Shown: piece after piece, positions 1 through 10,470 of the stretch
How the letters are laid out: every line of letters starts with the position of its first letter
Numbering within the stretch: the stretch's first letter is position 1
From: Sipunculus nudus
Lineage: Eukaryota > Annelida > Sipuncula > Golfingiida > Sipunculidae
Length of the DNA: 64,000 nt
Assembly (NCBI GenBank): GCA_026874595.1
Contig: CM049320.1
Coordinates: 46,576,714 to 46,640,713, forward strand
Direction of reading: 5' to 3'
Made by a program: the position numbers and the translations under genes
Notes under the pieces: model-generated
Told to the model about the DNA's origin: nothing
The model's input: only the letters and a program-made list of their open reading frames with translations
Databases searched by the model: none

Positions 1-1729
1 CATGTGTTGAATAGGAGTACCATGAACAAGACACTTATGACCAATCGTCAGCAATCGAGCTTGTAGTGCAGACAGCTTCGGTTGAGGAAAGAGCCTACGA
101 ACTTGGGACAACGTGGCATGACTTCGCTGAACAACAAAGGGCGTGTCCAGATTATGAATTCATTATAAAATATTTGGACTTGGAACACTAACTACAGACA
201 CACTCAGAAGAAGCAAAGATCACAGTAAAAGCAGAACAATACATCTTAGACGAAGGGATATTGTATCATCTGTTCGATAGAAGAGATCGCAGTTTGCCGC
301 GTGACATGAGACTGACCAAACAACTGGCGGTTCCAACACAATGTAGAGCTAGCTTATTACAGGCTCACCGTAATTCAACTACAGGCGGAGGCCACCAAGG
401 CACCGATCGTACCTACGCGGGCTTGCGCGGAAAATACTTCTGGCCAGATATGTACACGGATGTAAAAAAGTTTGTCAAAACATGCGAAGTATGTCAGATT
501 TCTAAATGTAGTTTCGGGAGTAAACCAACTCCGTTACATTGTTGGTGTATTTGAGAGATGGCATGTAGACATCCTCGGACCACTGATGAAAACTGATGCA
601 GATCACCAGTATATTCTGTTGTGCGTGGATAGTTTTTCACGTTGGTGCGAAGGCTTTCCATTAAAATCGCAAGATGCGCTCACGATAGCCATGGTGTTGC
701 ACAGGGAATTTTTTTTTGTCGTTTTGGAGCGCTCAGAGCCCTCCTGTCGGATCGAGGACAAAACTTCCTGTCACGCATAGTTGAACAATTATATAAGGCA
801 TATGATGTGAAAAGACTGAAAACCAGCTCTTACCACCCTCAAACAAAGAGCGCATGTGAGAGTACAAACAGCACAATCGAACAAGCACTCAGAGCATACG
901 TGCACAAAGATCAGAAGAATTGGGACACAATTCTACCTGGTATTTCGTTGGCCCTGCGGCGAACACCTGTGACGCAATCCACCCAGTTTTCCCTATTCGA
1001 GCTATTGTTCGGCAAAGAAATATACGTGCCCATTGATAACGAATTTCCAGGCGAACAATCTCTTCGCAAACCAAATGAAAGCCAGTATATGCAATAACTG
1101 CAAGCATCGCTAAACACGAGAAATAGCGAAATCAAATGTCCAACGCACACAAGAGACTTACCAACAACGGCATGACCAAGGAGCAAAAGTCCCAAATTTT
1201 CGCATTGGCCAGCATGTGGCTGCAGAACAATAAGGTTCCTCAAGGATTAAGTGCAAAACTTGTACCAAAATGGACTGGACCATTCTACATTGTTGTGTGT
1301 GGTCCGAATGACACATTCGCTTTAAGTCACACCGAGACACACAAGCGTCTCTCGTCCTTCGTACACGCTTACCGGCTTAAGGTCTTTATGGACCCTGACA
1401 CTCGTCCGGCTTCTATCAACACGGACGCAAAGAACTCAACAAAACAATCGGCGACAAATGCTGACACCCAGCCTACGTCAGAAAACCAAGTGGACAGCAA
1501 GGATCAGTGGTACGAGGTGGATCGGCTTTTGCAATGCAAAGGATGCAGAAACAGGAAGATGTACAAAGTAAAATGGAAAGGGTTTACAGAGACAACATGG
1601 TACCTGAGACAAATATTGGGCAAAAGGCACTCCAAGAATTTTATGCAAGGCGCAGACGGCGGCGTAAGAGACGGCAGTAACATATTTCCAGATACATGTA
1701 CGTTTTTGGAATGTCACAGTTTAGTATAA
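1..1729 (+). pseudogene. Ty3/gypsy retrotransposon integrase, degraded 3' pol fragment
   Basis: This is the C-terminal part of a retrotransposon polyprotein, whose integrase would insert the cDNA copy into the genome. An H2C2 zinc-binding segment lies at about 340-510 (two His, then CEVC). The catalytic core follows, with Asp in HVDILGP near 565-590, Asp in LSDRGQNF near 750-770, and Glu in the HPQT-x-ACES segment near 840-865, so the D,D,E residues are still visible. The frame is broken. The zinc segment and the second half of the core share one frame. The stretch from about 545 to 715 is in another, and the change near 707-716 sits on a T run. A stop occurs at 1095-1097 and the tail continues in a third frame. 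The 5' pol and gag lie outside the window. It is non-functional as read. Family assignment is firm; the lineage is suggested by the chromodomain tail. Confidence 0.9.
1505..1675 (+). pseudogene. chromodomain-like C-terminal tail of the integrase
   Basis: Translation shows YEVDRLL, then MYKVKWKGF, then TTW: the usual order of a chromodomain that reads a modified histone tail in chromovirus-type integrases. A frame change near 1602 moves the rest (PETN, ALQEFYA, then an Arg-rich end) to another frame. The aromatic-cage positions can be seen at Tyr and Trp, but I could not align the whole domain. This supports a chromovirus-type Ty3/gypsy source for the upstream integrase. Confidence 0.8.
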
Positions 1730-1924
1730 AATCATTGATAGATGAACTTTTTTTTATAATGCATTCAATATTCAAAGAGACTACATCTTTAACATGAATA
1801 TATATCTTATTTTTTTAAGTGTATTTTGCATATGTCTCATATGTATTCAGATATTATGTTACCCGGGGCACTCGAGGGTCCCATGTATATTTTGTGTAAT
1901 TTGGAGGACCAAACTTTTTTTTAA
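1730..1924 (+). other. A+T-rich spacer after the integrase, no gene
   Basis: This non-coding stretch follows the last integrase stop. It ends near a purine-rich AAGCCGGGGGG at 1923-1933, which could be a polypurine tract for the gypsy element's 3' LTR. No other feature was recognised. Confidence 0.4.
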
Positions 1925-1933
1925 GCCGGGGGG

Positions 1934-2245
1934 TATTATCATAAGGTTGTTTAGCGTATAGTATGCACCAGCGGCACTGCGCCTACAGAGGTCCGTCAGC
2001 TACGAAGTCAGCAGACGATATACGATCCAGTGATTACCCGGCCATCGCCGATTGGTCGAGTAGGCATAGCTCTGATTGGTTAATTAATGGAGAGAGTCGC
2101 TGCAGCTACGATCCGCTGTATGTGTATAAATAGTGGGGTACTTGTCGGAGTCAGGCAGTAATCAGTCGTGAGTGTTCATGGAGTAAGGACGTATTTCCTG
2201 AAACAAGTCGTGTTTATCACAACTACAGCTAATACAGCTACCCAA
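1934..2245 (+). promoter_or_regulatory. LTR-like or 5'-UTR promoter block of retroelement copy A
   Basis: The block lies between the gypsy fragment and gag-like ORF A. It holds a TATA box and the motif GGAGTCAGGCAGT at 2147-2159. Near-identical motifs recur at 3883-3895 and 9888-9900, in the same position relative to related blocks. A second piece, GCTGCAGCTACGATCC near 2099, resembles sequence at about 3604 and 3669. It could be a 3' LTR shared with the gypsy fragment, or the promoter of the gag-only element. Sequence alone does not decide. Confidence 0.55.
2125..2132 (+). promoter_or_regulatory. TATA box
   Basis: The octamer TATAAATA lies 22 bp upstream of the conserved GGAGTCAGGCAGT motif. 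RNA polymerase II normally starts about 30 bp after the TATA box, which puts the start inside that motif. The motif may therefore be an initiator. This is the only one of the three motif copies with a clear TATA. Confidence 0.6.
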
Positions 2246-3459
2246 ATGGCATTGCCTACTGGTTTCTACGTTGAAGGGATTCCCCAGAGCCTTCTGCAGG
2301 ACCATGTGTGCCTGTATAGAACATTACGAGCTACTTTCCCAGATGTGAAATTCGTTAAAGCCACTAAGTCCAGGGATAAGCGTTATGTATATCCGGCACA
2401 CCCACACCAAGGCGCCAGGATTAAAGACCTACGTGAGTGGAGAACAACACCTCTCGGTTCAAGACTGTTAGCCGTATTATTGAGACCACCCATAAGGAAC
2501 CAAAATCAAGACAAAGACCTGCACAACAACCCAAGGAATTTCCTGTAATTATGAAGGGAGTTAACCCTGAGACAGAAGTTAAAGAATTACAAGAATTGCG
2601 GGAAGAGACCAAGTCTATCATCAAGGTGATCAGACTACAAAGTGCAGCTACTAAGAAACCAACCCACAAGGTGAAGGTCATCTTTGCCGACCAAGCACTT
2701 AAAGCCGGAACTGAAGTTGGATTTAAGATGTTTAACCGAAACCTACAAAACAGCTGATATCCCCTTCTGTGGCAGATGCTTAAGAAGGGGCCAGGCCAAC
2801 CGGGAAGGTCGCCAGGCTCCACGTAGCTATCGATGCTGAGATGACAAACATACAGCAAAACAGTGCTTTACTACGTCCAGACAGTGTGCCAACTGTCACG
2901 GGGACCACACCACAGCATATAAAGGCTGCCCAGAGTATAAAGCATACAGACTCCAGAAACAAAAAAACTCGTTTCCATAAGTCCTGAAATTACACCAAAA
3001 CCAGTGTCTACACCTGAACTAGTCGACATGGAAACAGAAGTTGAGAAAACACATGTCCAGTGTCAGACTACCCCAGAAAAAGAACAAGCCAATGATGCAG
3101 TCAGCAGCTATAAATACTTCCTACTTTTCATCAATTCAAATATTTTACCTACTCACCGCTTCAGTACTACAACATGGGTGGGATGAGAAAGAAAAAATAA
3201 TTATTGGACAAGATTTCATCACAGCAGCCAGCTACTGTCTGGAAACTAGCATCGAAACAGAAACATTTGAATCGCAGGTGGCTGAGTTATGCCCGAAGTT
3301 CCGGGGAGTGTTAAAAACAGCAGACATCAAGGTCTTCAACGTCAGACCTTGATATTCTTAAAAACATTACAGAATATCCCTTGAAAGAAACAGAAACATC
3401 CATAGAATCAACTGAGACAAGCATCGGTGATGAAAGCACAAAAGAGTCAGTTGAATAGT
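2246..3459 (+). pseudogene. gag-like ORF of retroelement copy A, zinc-knuckle protein, frame-shifted
   Basis: The chosen start ATG at 2246 directly precedes the block conserved with copy B; an in-frame ATG at 2168 is possible. The N-terminal part (GIP, YR-L, FP-V, YV-P, LREW) matches copy B position by position. A second conserved part near 2620-2670 (VIRLQS, then PTHKVKVI) also has a counterpart in B. At about 2760-2950 there are paired zinc knuckles: CxxC and YRC, then HTAKQC, then CANCHGDHTTAYKGCP. This arrangement is typical of gag-like ORF1 proteins of jockey-type LINEs, which package element RNA. The frame changes near 2440, a stop interrupts the first knuckle, and the acidic tail ends at about 3459. 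No reverse transcriptase follows. Confidence 0.75.
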
Positions 3460-3689
3460 CCAGCATCAAACAATACAAGTTTTTCACGACCACAAGCAGT
3501 TTAACAATACAGTATTTCGGCTCCCGAATAAGAAGAAAGAAAACAACAATAGAGGTTAATCAACCATGGCCAGCCCACCTGCAGACCGCCAAACAGTACT
3601 AGTGCAGCTAGGATCCACTCGTAAACAATACCTGTTTACAATTGGACACTGGAAAAGAGAACTCAAGTAGGCTGCAGCTGGGATCCACC
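3460..3689 (+). other. 3' region of copy A / spacer
   Basis: No gene is visible. It carries two partial copies of a short segment with the core GCAGCTRGGATCCAC (about 3604 and 3669). The same segment is seen upstream of copy A near 2099, so this is probably promoter-block sequence preceding copy B. Confidence 0.4.
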
Positions 3690-3950
3690 TAGGTTGGCAC
3701 TTCTGTACGACTGCTCAGCGAACGGACTTTTTGATCTTTCGAACTTTTGGAAATAAAATTCTAAACGTCAGCTTAGAATTTTTCAAAATTCCATGCTTAA
3801 GAGACAACCGGGGCGAAGGACTCAGTCCATCCCATCAGTGATCTGTCTGATGGTCGAAAAAAACATGATTTAGCTTAGCTTAGGAGTCAGGCAGTCACCC
3901 ACGTTCGTGGACCGTCCTCGTGACAACGTAAAGCACTTTTCTCCACATTT
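3690..3950 (+). repeat. left LTR-like block of retroelement copy B
   Basis: The block is related to 9700-9965 on the other side of copy B. Shared pieces in the same order are AATTCCATGCTTAAGAGACA with AATTCCAAGCTTAGGAGACA, a GTCTGA...CGAAAA segment, and GGAGTCAGGCAGT at 3883-3895. Similarity is moderate by eye, so if these are LTRs the insertion is old. Confidence 0.5.
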
Positions 3951-4490
3951 GTGCACAGTGTTTTTCCTTTCACTAGAGAAACAGGATTGCTTATTTCCGG
4001 GATACCCGGTACAGTGATTAACAATCGCTTCATGGTGTACAGGCTTTTAAAACAAGCCTTTCCACATGTGAATATAGACACGGCAGCCAGAATGGATTTA
4101 TATGTCCATCCTGTACAACAACAACACGTCAGCCGACTGAAAAACCTGCAAGAATGGACCAGGATACCTGAGTTCAGAGATGTGTATAACATTCGACCTA
4201 CAAAGCACCGCCAACGAAAATGACCGACCAGACTAAACCCGAAGGAATATTCTGTCGTGCTGAAGAGTATTCCAACAAATCTCGATGACCAGGAAATACT
4301 TCTACTCATACATCAACAGTATCCGACAGTCACTCAAGTTGTGAGACTTCGCAGTGGAGTCAATGGACAGCCCACACAAAAAGTCAAATTGATTTGTACC
4401 GAGCCGACTACAGTGACCAGCTTGCTACAAAACGCATGCTAGTTCATACAAAAGTTGCGCCACCTACAGACAAAAAAGAAAACAAGATGA
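3951..4490 (+). pseudogene. gag-like ORF of retroelement copy B, 5' part
   Basis: This is homologous to copy A. The GIP, VYRLLKQAFP, YVHP and LKNLQEW segments align to its N-terminus, and VVRLRSG followed by PTQKVKLI aligns to its second block. Stops and a frame change near 4220-4257 break it. It is cut at 4491 by the HLE-F insertion and resumes after 8788, so the zinc-knuckle segment expected here is missing or was lost around the insertion. Confidence 0.7.
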
Positions 4491-4689
4491 CCAGAGGTCA
4501 CGCGCTTGCCGGAAATGGAAATAATACAGATAGATAGACAGAGAGAGCATGTAGAAACAGTCATATGAATGAGCAACGTTGTGGGGGCAGCAAAAACGAA
4601 TAATATGTTTATGTATGCATGCTGACCTTGAATAACCGCATACCTTTCCAGTGGAAAAGGGACCGAGTTCAAACATTTCCATGAAATCC

Positions 4690-5790
4690 TTTTAATCTCG
4701 TCTGACAAGAAGCAGTGAGAAGTTTTCAGATTTGTCATGTCAAGCTGGCCAAATGTTATGAAATGCCGAAAACTAGACCTGTCTAAAAGTCGCTGAATTA
4801 TTAGAATTTCTGTGAAATCTCGTTTTTTATCGTTTGACAAGATATGGTGCGAGATTTGGCCAGTCTTGCAGGTTTGTAATGTCAAGCCGTTAAAATGTTA
4901 TGAAATGCCAAAAACTAGACTTGTCTAGCCGTAAAAGTCGCCGACTTATATGCATTTCTGTGAAATCACGTTTTTCCACATTTGACCAGATATAGTGCGA
5001 GATTTGGCCAGTATCGCTGTTTTACTATGTCAAGATGGCCAAATGTTACCAAATGCCGAAAACTAGACCTGAGTAGCTGTAAAAGTCGCCTAGTTATAAG
5101 CATTTCCATGATATCTCGTTTTTTCTCGCTTGACGAGATATGGAGCGAGATTTGGCCTGATTTCTTTTCTGGCGTGTCAAACTGGTCATATGTTATGAAA
5201 TGCCGAAAACTAGACCTGTGTAGCTGTTAAAGTCGCCGAGTTATAAGCATTTCCGTGAAATCTCGTTTTTCTCGTTTGACAACATATGGTGCGAGATTTG
5301 ACGAGACTTGTAGTTTCATCATGTCAAGCTGCCAAAATGTTACGAAATACCGAAAACTAGACCTGTGTAGCTGTAAAAGTCGCCGAGTTACAAGTATTTC
5401 CGCGAAATCTCGTTTTTTCTCGTTAAACAAGATATGGTGCGAGATTTGGCCAGTGTTGCAGTTTTATCATGTCAAGCTGGTAAAATGTTACGAAATGCCG
5501 AAAACCAGATCGGTCTAGCTTAAAAAGTCGCTGAGTTATATGCATTTCCGTGAAATCTCGTTTTTTCACGTTTGACCAGATCTAGTGCGAGATTTGGCGA
5601 GTCTTTCAATTTAATCATGTCAAGCTGCCTATAAGCTACATAATGACCAAAACGAGACGTCTGTAGCTTAAAAGGTGATCAAGTTATAAGCATATCTGTG
5701 AAATCTCGTAATTTCTCGTTTGACGATAAACCGAGCGAAATTTGACGAGACTTGCAATTGAATGACTTAGAACGAAGGGGAAACACCCTT
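4690..5790 (+). repeat. 148-bp tandem array in HLE-F
   Basis: The landmark GCGAGATTTGG recurs at 4849, 4997, 5145, 5291, 5439 and 5587, with a decayed copy at 5735. The spacing is 148, 148, 146, 148, 148 and 148 bp. Units also share the segments CGTTTGAC and GCCGAAAACTAGA. A further unit is near 6190, and inverted units occur at 11339 and 11470. No coding signal. Confidence 0.9.
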
Positions 5791-6612
5791 ATGCAAAAAA
5801 CTAGACCCTTAAAACATAAATATTAACCGAGATAAAAGCCAAAAACTGCATATTTTCAGATCGTCCGGTTTAACCCCAAAATTTGGTAACCATGGTAACG
5901 GCAGCACAAAGCTACATGTGCGGAGGAATAAGTCAATGTTCCTAGTTTAAGATACGACGATAAAAATTGTGCCATGTTTAAAATTATTTTAGATATTGCA
6001 GAAAAATGATATGTTACAGTGTTTCAGGTACAACGCCCCCTGGTGGCTATTTCCAAAAAAATGAAAAATTGATTTCGAGATATTTATGAATAACACAAAA
6101 TATATCAATTTCAAAGCCATTATTAAAAAAAATGCAACCTGTAGGTCATATTTAATGAAATCTCGAAGACTCGTTTGACGAGAAATGGTGCGAGATTTGG
6201 CGAGACTTTCAGTTTTATCATGTCAAGCTGCCTATAAGCTACATAATGACCAAAACCAGACGTCTGTAGCTTAAAAATTGACAAAGATAGAAAATGTAGC
6301 ATGACTAAATCAAATTATCAAGTTTTTACCCCAAAATGCGTAACCATGGTAACGGCAGATTTGAGTCAGGTACCCATCACATAAAAAGCCATGGAATGAC
6401 AAATAAAACAAGCTATGGTTTAAGTGGCTACGACCATTTGTTACAAAGTTATGGAGCAAAAACTGTATTGTATACTTTCCATGACCTTGACCTTCACCAT
6501 GATGCGATGTTGACCAAAAACAATAGGGTTCCAGGACTTTGGGTTGTCAATCGTCTCTGTAAGTTTCATGTTGATTGCTGCAAAATTGTGGCAAGGAGAG
6601 CGCAGACAAACA
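5791..6612 (+). other. HLE-F interior between arrays
   Basis: Non-coding. It holds a variant of the CGCCCCCTGGTGGC core at about 6034 and an extra 148-bp-type unit at about 6160-6280. Short open stretches here look like chance. Confidence 0.5.
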
Positions 6613-8706
6613 AACTAGATGACCTGAGGTCACGCGCTTGCCGGAAATGATGTAAAGTTAGTCAGATGAACGAGCAGTGTCAAAGTGAAAGAAAATAATC
6701 CATAGTTTGTGAAGAAAGAACCAATATTAACAAAGTTCTAAAGAAAATAAGATTTTGATATATTTTGATCACCTTGACCTTGACCTTTGACTTATTTGAA
6801 TAATAAACATAGGACTTCCAGATATCATCACGATATATGACAAGTGTAATTTACAAAACGATTCCTGCAAAACTGTGGCCAGTAGAATGCTACATGTGAG
6901 ACGCAAGAACCAGGAAGCAGGCGAAATTGAGGACAACTGACAAACAGACAAACATACTGACAAACTGACCCAAGATTGAGAACAGATGACTTAATCATGT
7001 TATGAAGAAACCTCAGAGGAAGATAATAAGCTATAGTTTATGTAAATGAGGTTTATAGTTTTGGAGATATGGCTAAAAAATGAGTGCAAGTTTGAGTGCA
7101 CCGCCCCCTAGCGGCCAATTCTGGAAAATGAAAAACCGGTTTCGAGATATTAGTGTAAGACATAAGATGTAATAGTTTTAAAAGGATTCTTTCCAAACTG
7201 TGGCCTGTAGAATGCTATATGTGAGACGCAAGAACCGGCAAGCAAGCGAATTTGAGGACAACTGGGAAACAGACGGACACACAGACAAAGTGACTCAAGA
7301 TTGAGACCAAATGAATACACCAGATTTTTGGAAAGACCCAGAGGAAGAAAATAAGCTATAGTTTATGTAAATGAGGTTTATAGTTTTGGAGATATGGCAA
7401 AAAAATTATATGTTGTGCAAGTTTGAGTGCACCGCCCCCTAGCGGCCAATTCTGGAAAATGAAAAACCGATTTCGAGATATTAGTGTAAGACATAAGATG
7501 TAATAGTTTTAAAAGGATTCTTTCAAAACTGTGGCCTGTAGAATTCTATATGTGAGACGCAAGAACCGGCAAGCAAGCGAATTTGAGGACAACTGAGAAA
7601 CAGACGGACACACAGACAAAGTGACTCAAGATTGAGACCAAATGAATACACCAGGTTTTTGGAAAGACCCAGAGGAAGAAAATAAGCTATAGTTTATGTA
7701 AATGAGGTTTATAGTTTTGGAGATATGGCCAAAAAATATGTTGTGCAAGTTTGAGTGCACCGCCCCCTAGCGGCCAATTCTGGAAAATGAAAAATTGGTT
7801 TCGAGATATTAGTGTAAGACATAAGATGTAATAGGTTTTAAAAGGATTCTTTCAAAACTATGGCCTATAGAATGCTATATGTGAGACGCAAGAACCGGCA
7901 AGCAAGCGGATTTGAGGACAACTGCGAAACAGACGGGACACACAGACAAAGTGACACAAGATTGAGACCAGATGACTAAACAAGTTCATGAAGAAGACTT
8001 AGAGGAAAAAATAAACTATAGTTTTTGTAATTGAAGCCTTTAATTTTGGAGATATTGCCAAAACATGATATGTTGGAGAGGTTTGCACCCAGCGCCCCCT
8101 AGTGGCCGAATTCAAAAAATGAAAAAAAATGATTTCGAGATAATAGTGTAGGACTTGCGATATGTCAGTTTCAAAAAGATTCCTGCAAAACTGTGTCCTC
8201 CAGGGCAAGATTACTGAAATCTCGAAATATCTCGTTTGACGAGATATTATACGAGATATTGCGAGACTCTTATGGGAATCTTGTAGTACTAGGTGAATGC
8301 TACCTGAAGCAAAAAATAAGACCTCTGTAGCTTCAAAACTGACAAAGTTAGAAAAATATCAGTACTTTTCCCCAAAAATGCGTTATCATGGTTACCGCAA
8401 ATTGAGTCAGCTACACACCAGAAGACAGGCCTTGGAATGACGATTAAAATGAGCTACTGTTGAAGTAGATACGACCAATATTAACACAGATATGAACAAA
8501 AAACCGTTTTGTATACTTTTGATGACCTTGACCTTGGACCTATAATGCCCAAAAACAATAGACTTCCAGGACTTTTGCTTGTCTACCAGCTGTGTAAGTT
8601 TGAAGGCAATTGCTGAAAATTGTGGCCTGTAGAGAGTCCACAGACAAACAAACAGACATCCGCGACTGACCAACCTGCTTGCAAAAATCGAAGATTTCCG
8701 GCAAGC
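6613..8706 (+). mobile_element. second HLE-F copy nested in the first
   Basis: A second left end starts at AACTAGATGACC with the hairpin TGACC and GGTCA (loop TGA) and the same CTTGCCGGAAAT. A second right hairpin lies at 8678-8706, 80 bp before the outer one. Two left ends and two right ends are best explained by one copy inserted into another, or by a tandem event. Confidence 0.55.
6780..8210 (+). repeat. about 330-bp tandem array
   Basis: The core CGCCCCCTAGCGGCC recurs near 7100, 7431, 7759 and 8091, with spacing of 331, 328 and 332 bp. Each unit also has GTGAGACGCAAGAACC, a CAGACGGACACACAGAC stretch and GGAGATATGGC. The middle units differ by few bases, so amplification is recent. Non-coding. 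Confidence 0.9.
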
Positions 8707-8788
8707 AACAAACAAAAAGACAAACAGACAAATGGACATACGGAACTGACCAACATGCTTGCGGAAATCGAAGATTTCCGGCAAGCAA

Positions 8789-9619
8789 CAATTTATGCAA
8801 GCTACTTATAGTACAGAGTTGATGAAAACAAACACGCCCCCTTCGCCTGCTGTGCCGATACAAGACAACAACATAGACATAACTGAATCATTATCAGAAG
8901 TGGCTACGCAAACAGATGTTATGTTAGACGACAATACAGCGTCTGTGCCTTCTACTATTATGTAAACTGAGATTCCAACTATCACTACAAGGGAGATACA
9001 AGCTACCACCAAGGAAAAAAAGACAATTCAGACTGAACCAACTGCAAAGACCATCCCTCGTAAAACAACTCGGATGAAATCTACAAAAACCACTAAAATA
9101 AAGTCAAATTCCGCTGAAACGCAAACTCACCCTACACCTAAGACTCAAACTATAACTAGCAAGACCAAGACGGGACCTCGGCCAACTAAACATCTGGAAT
9201 ATCTTCTTTTTGATGATCATATACAATCATACACATACTTATTGTTGTCCATAGCAACAATAACACTACAGTCAAACAGTAGTGCGCTCCAGGAATACTT
9301 GAAAAACTGCACATTTCTCTTGAAACAGGTGTTTAAGTTAAAACTCACATGTCAAGAGTTAACAGACTCTACAGAACACTTCAGAAGATGGCTACAAGGA
9401 CATATAGTCGAACAGGCCGCTCTTGATGCACTACAATGTGAAGACCATGAATCTTCATCAAGCTTTATAGACTTCATACACAAAGAATACTACGGAGTCG
9501 CAAACTATGTGGAGAGTTCGGATGTAAACAGAATTCCGCTACATATGCTAATTGATCCGTCTACACCTGAAAAACCACCGATTCAACCTAGAAAGAAACA
9601 GAGGATGGTACCTGAATAA
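8789..9619 (+). pseudogene. gag-like ORF of retroelement copy B, 3' part
   Basis: Copy B resumes directly after the HLE-F right end. A Pro/Thr-rich, low-complexity linker (8820-9180) has a stop at 8963-8965. A 181-codon open stretch follows from 9074 to the TAA at 9619. It contains a hydrophobic, helix-like segment near residues 50-70, a Leu/Gln-rich helical region at 75-120 and a basic tail (PRKKQR). Copy A has a comparable SYKYFLLF-type segment. Retention of a 181-codon frame suggests this part decayed more slowly or is younger. The function of this C-terminal domain is not known to me. Confidence 0.6.
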
Positions 9620-9699
9620 TCACTAAACAGCAGCTAAACAGGAAACTCCGAGATAAGAATGTAAAACCATACAGCAGTCATCACACGACAGACTTCGTT

Positions 9700-9965
9700 T
9701 TCTAGTTCCTGCGGACTGAACATTTCGTCTAATTATTTTCGACCTGGAAAAGTGGGAACCTTGAAATTTCAAGATCTCTACAAATTCCAAGCTTAGGAGA
9801 CAGCCAGGGCGGGAAACCAAGTTTTCCTCAACTGTGCATGTCTGAAGAGCGAAAATACTAGATCTAGATCTAGTATCGAGTACCATAGGAGTCAGGCAGT
9901 TAATCATCAGACATCATCGAGTGTACCTAAGATATACGGAATAAAGATATTGAACAAGCGCTGCG
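9700..9965 (+). repeat. right LTR-like block of retroelement copy B
   Basis: This is the partner of 3690-3950. It contains a perfect 22-bp palindrome at 9855-9876 (half-site ATACTAGATCT), then GGAGTCAGGCAGT at 9888-9900, then AATAAA at 9940-9945. Motif, then poly(A) signal, is the order expected for R-U5 of a 3' LTR. Confidence 0.5.
9940..9945 (+). terminator. polyadenylation signal AATAAA
   Basis: A canonical hexamer about 50 bp after the GGAGTCAGGCAGT motif, in position to end transcripts of copy B. Confidence 0.5.
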
Positions 9966-10257
9966 TCAAGTCTGTTTTCCCGGTATACCAATATCAAAAC
10001 CCACTTACCTGTAAATGATCATATTTTATGAAAAAATATTCATCTATATATTTACTATGACATACCAGAAATTAGGTCAGTGTTGTGTAAGTTCTTGATG
10101 TTATGGACCCAAACATAATGCATTTTGTAAAAAATCAGGAAAGATATTTACTCGCTTAACATCAGATATGTTGAAGCTAGAGACATTTTTCAGGGACATA
10201 ACATTATTTAATCAAAATTCAATTGTATACCCAAAATTAGATCTGAATTTTGCAGTT
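9966..10257 (+). other. no recognised feature
   Basis: A+T-rich sequence without coding or repeat signal that I can support. Confidence 0.4.
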
Positions 10258-10470
10258 ATTGGCTCAGATGACTTTAAGTCATCTGAGCTATAGTCGTGGT
10301 CCTTCGTCCGTCGGCTGTCCGTTAAACTGGCACGTTTTGAAACCGTTGGACCTACGAATTTGAAATTCAGCATAAAGTTATATGGCCAAAAAATCTCCAA
10401 CCATACCGAAAATTTGGCACTAGGACTTCGTTCCCTCCTAATATTATTGCCTTGATGTTCGCCTCTATTT
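10258..10470 (-). mobile_element. HLE-A right-end fragment, reverse orientation
   Basis: Read on the minus strand it gives CGGACGAAGGACCACGACTA, then the terminal hairpin (here GCTCAGATGACTT and AAGTCATCTGAGC). This matches the right ends at 29040-29134 and 39350-39453. The internal body is missing. Confidence 0.7.

Larger units (their letters stand above)
4491..8788 (+). mobile_element. HLE-F, Helitron-like non-autonomous element inside gag copy B
   Basis: The left end is AACAAGATGACC with a small hairpin (TGACC and GGTCA, loop AGA) followed by the subterminal repeat CTTGCCGGAAAT. The right end is a hairpin at 8758-8786 with arms around GGAAATC and GATTTCC; its outer arm ATTTCCGGCAAG is the reverse complement of that subterminal repeat. 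The interior is non-coding tandem repeat. No target-site duplication is evident. It interrupts a gag ORF, which places both ends independently of the end motifs. Helitron-like identity is inferred from end structure only; no Rep or helicase is present. Confidence 0.65.
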
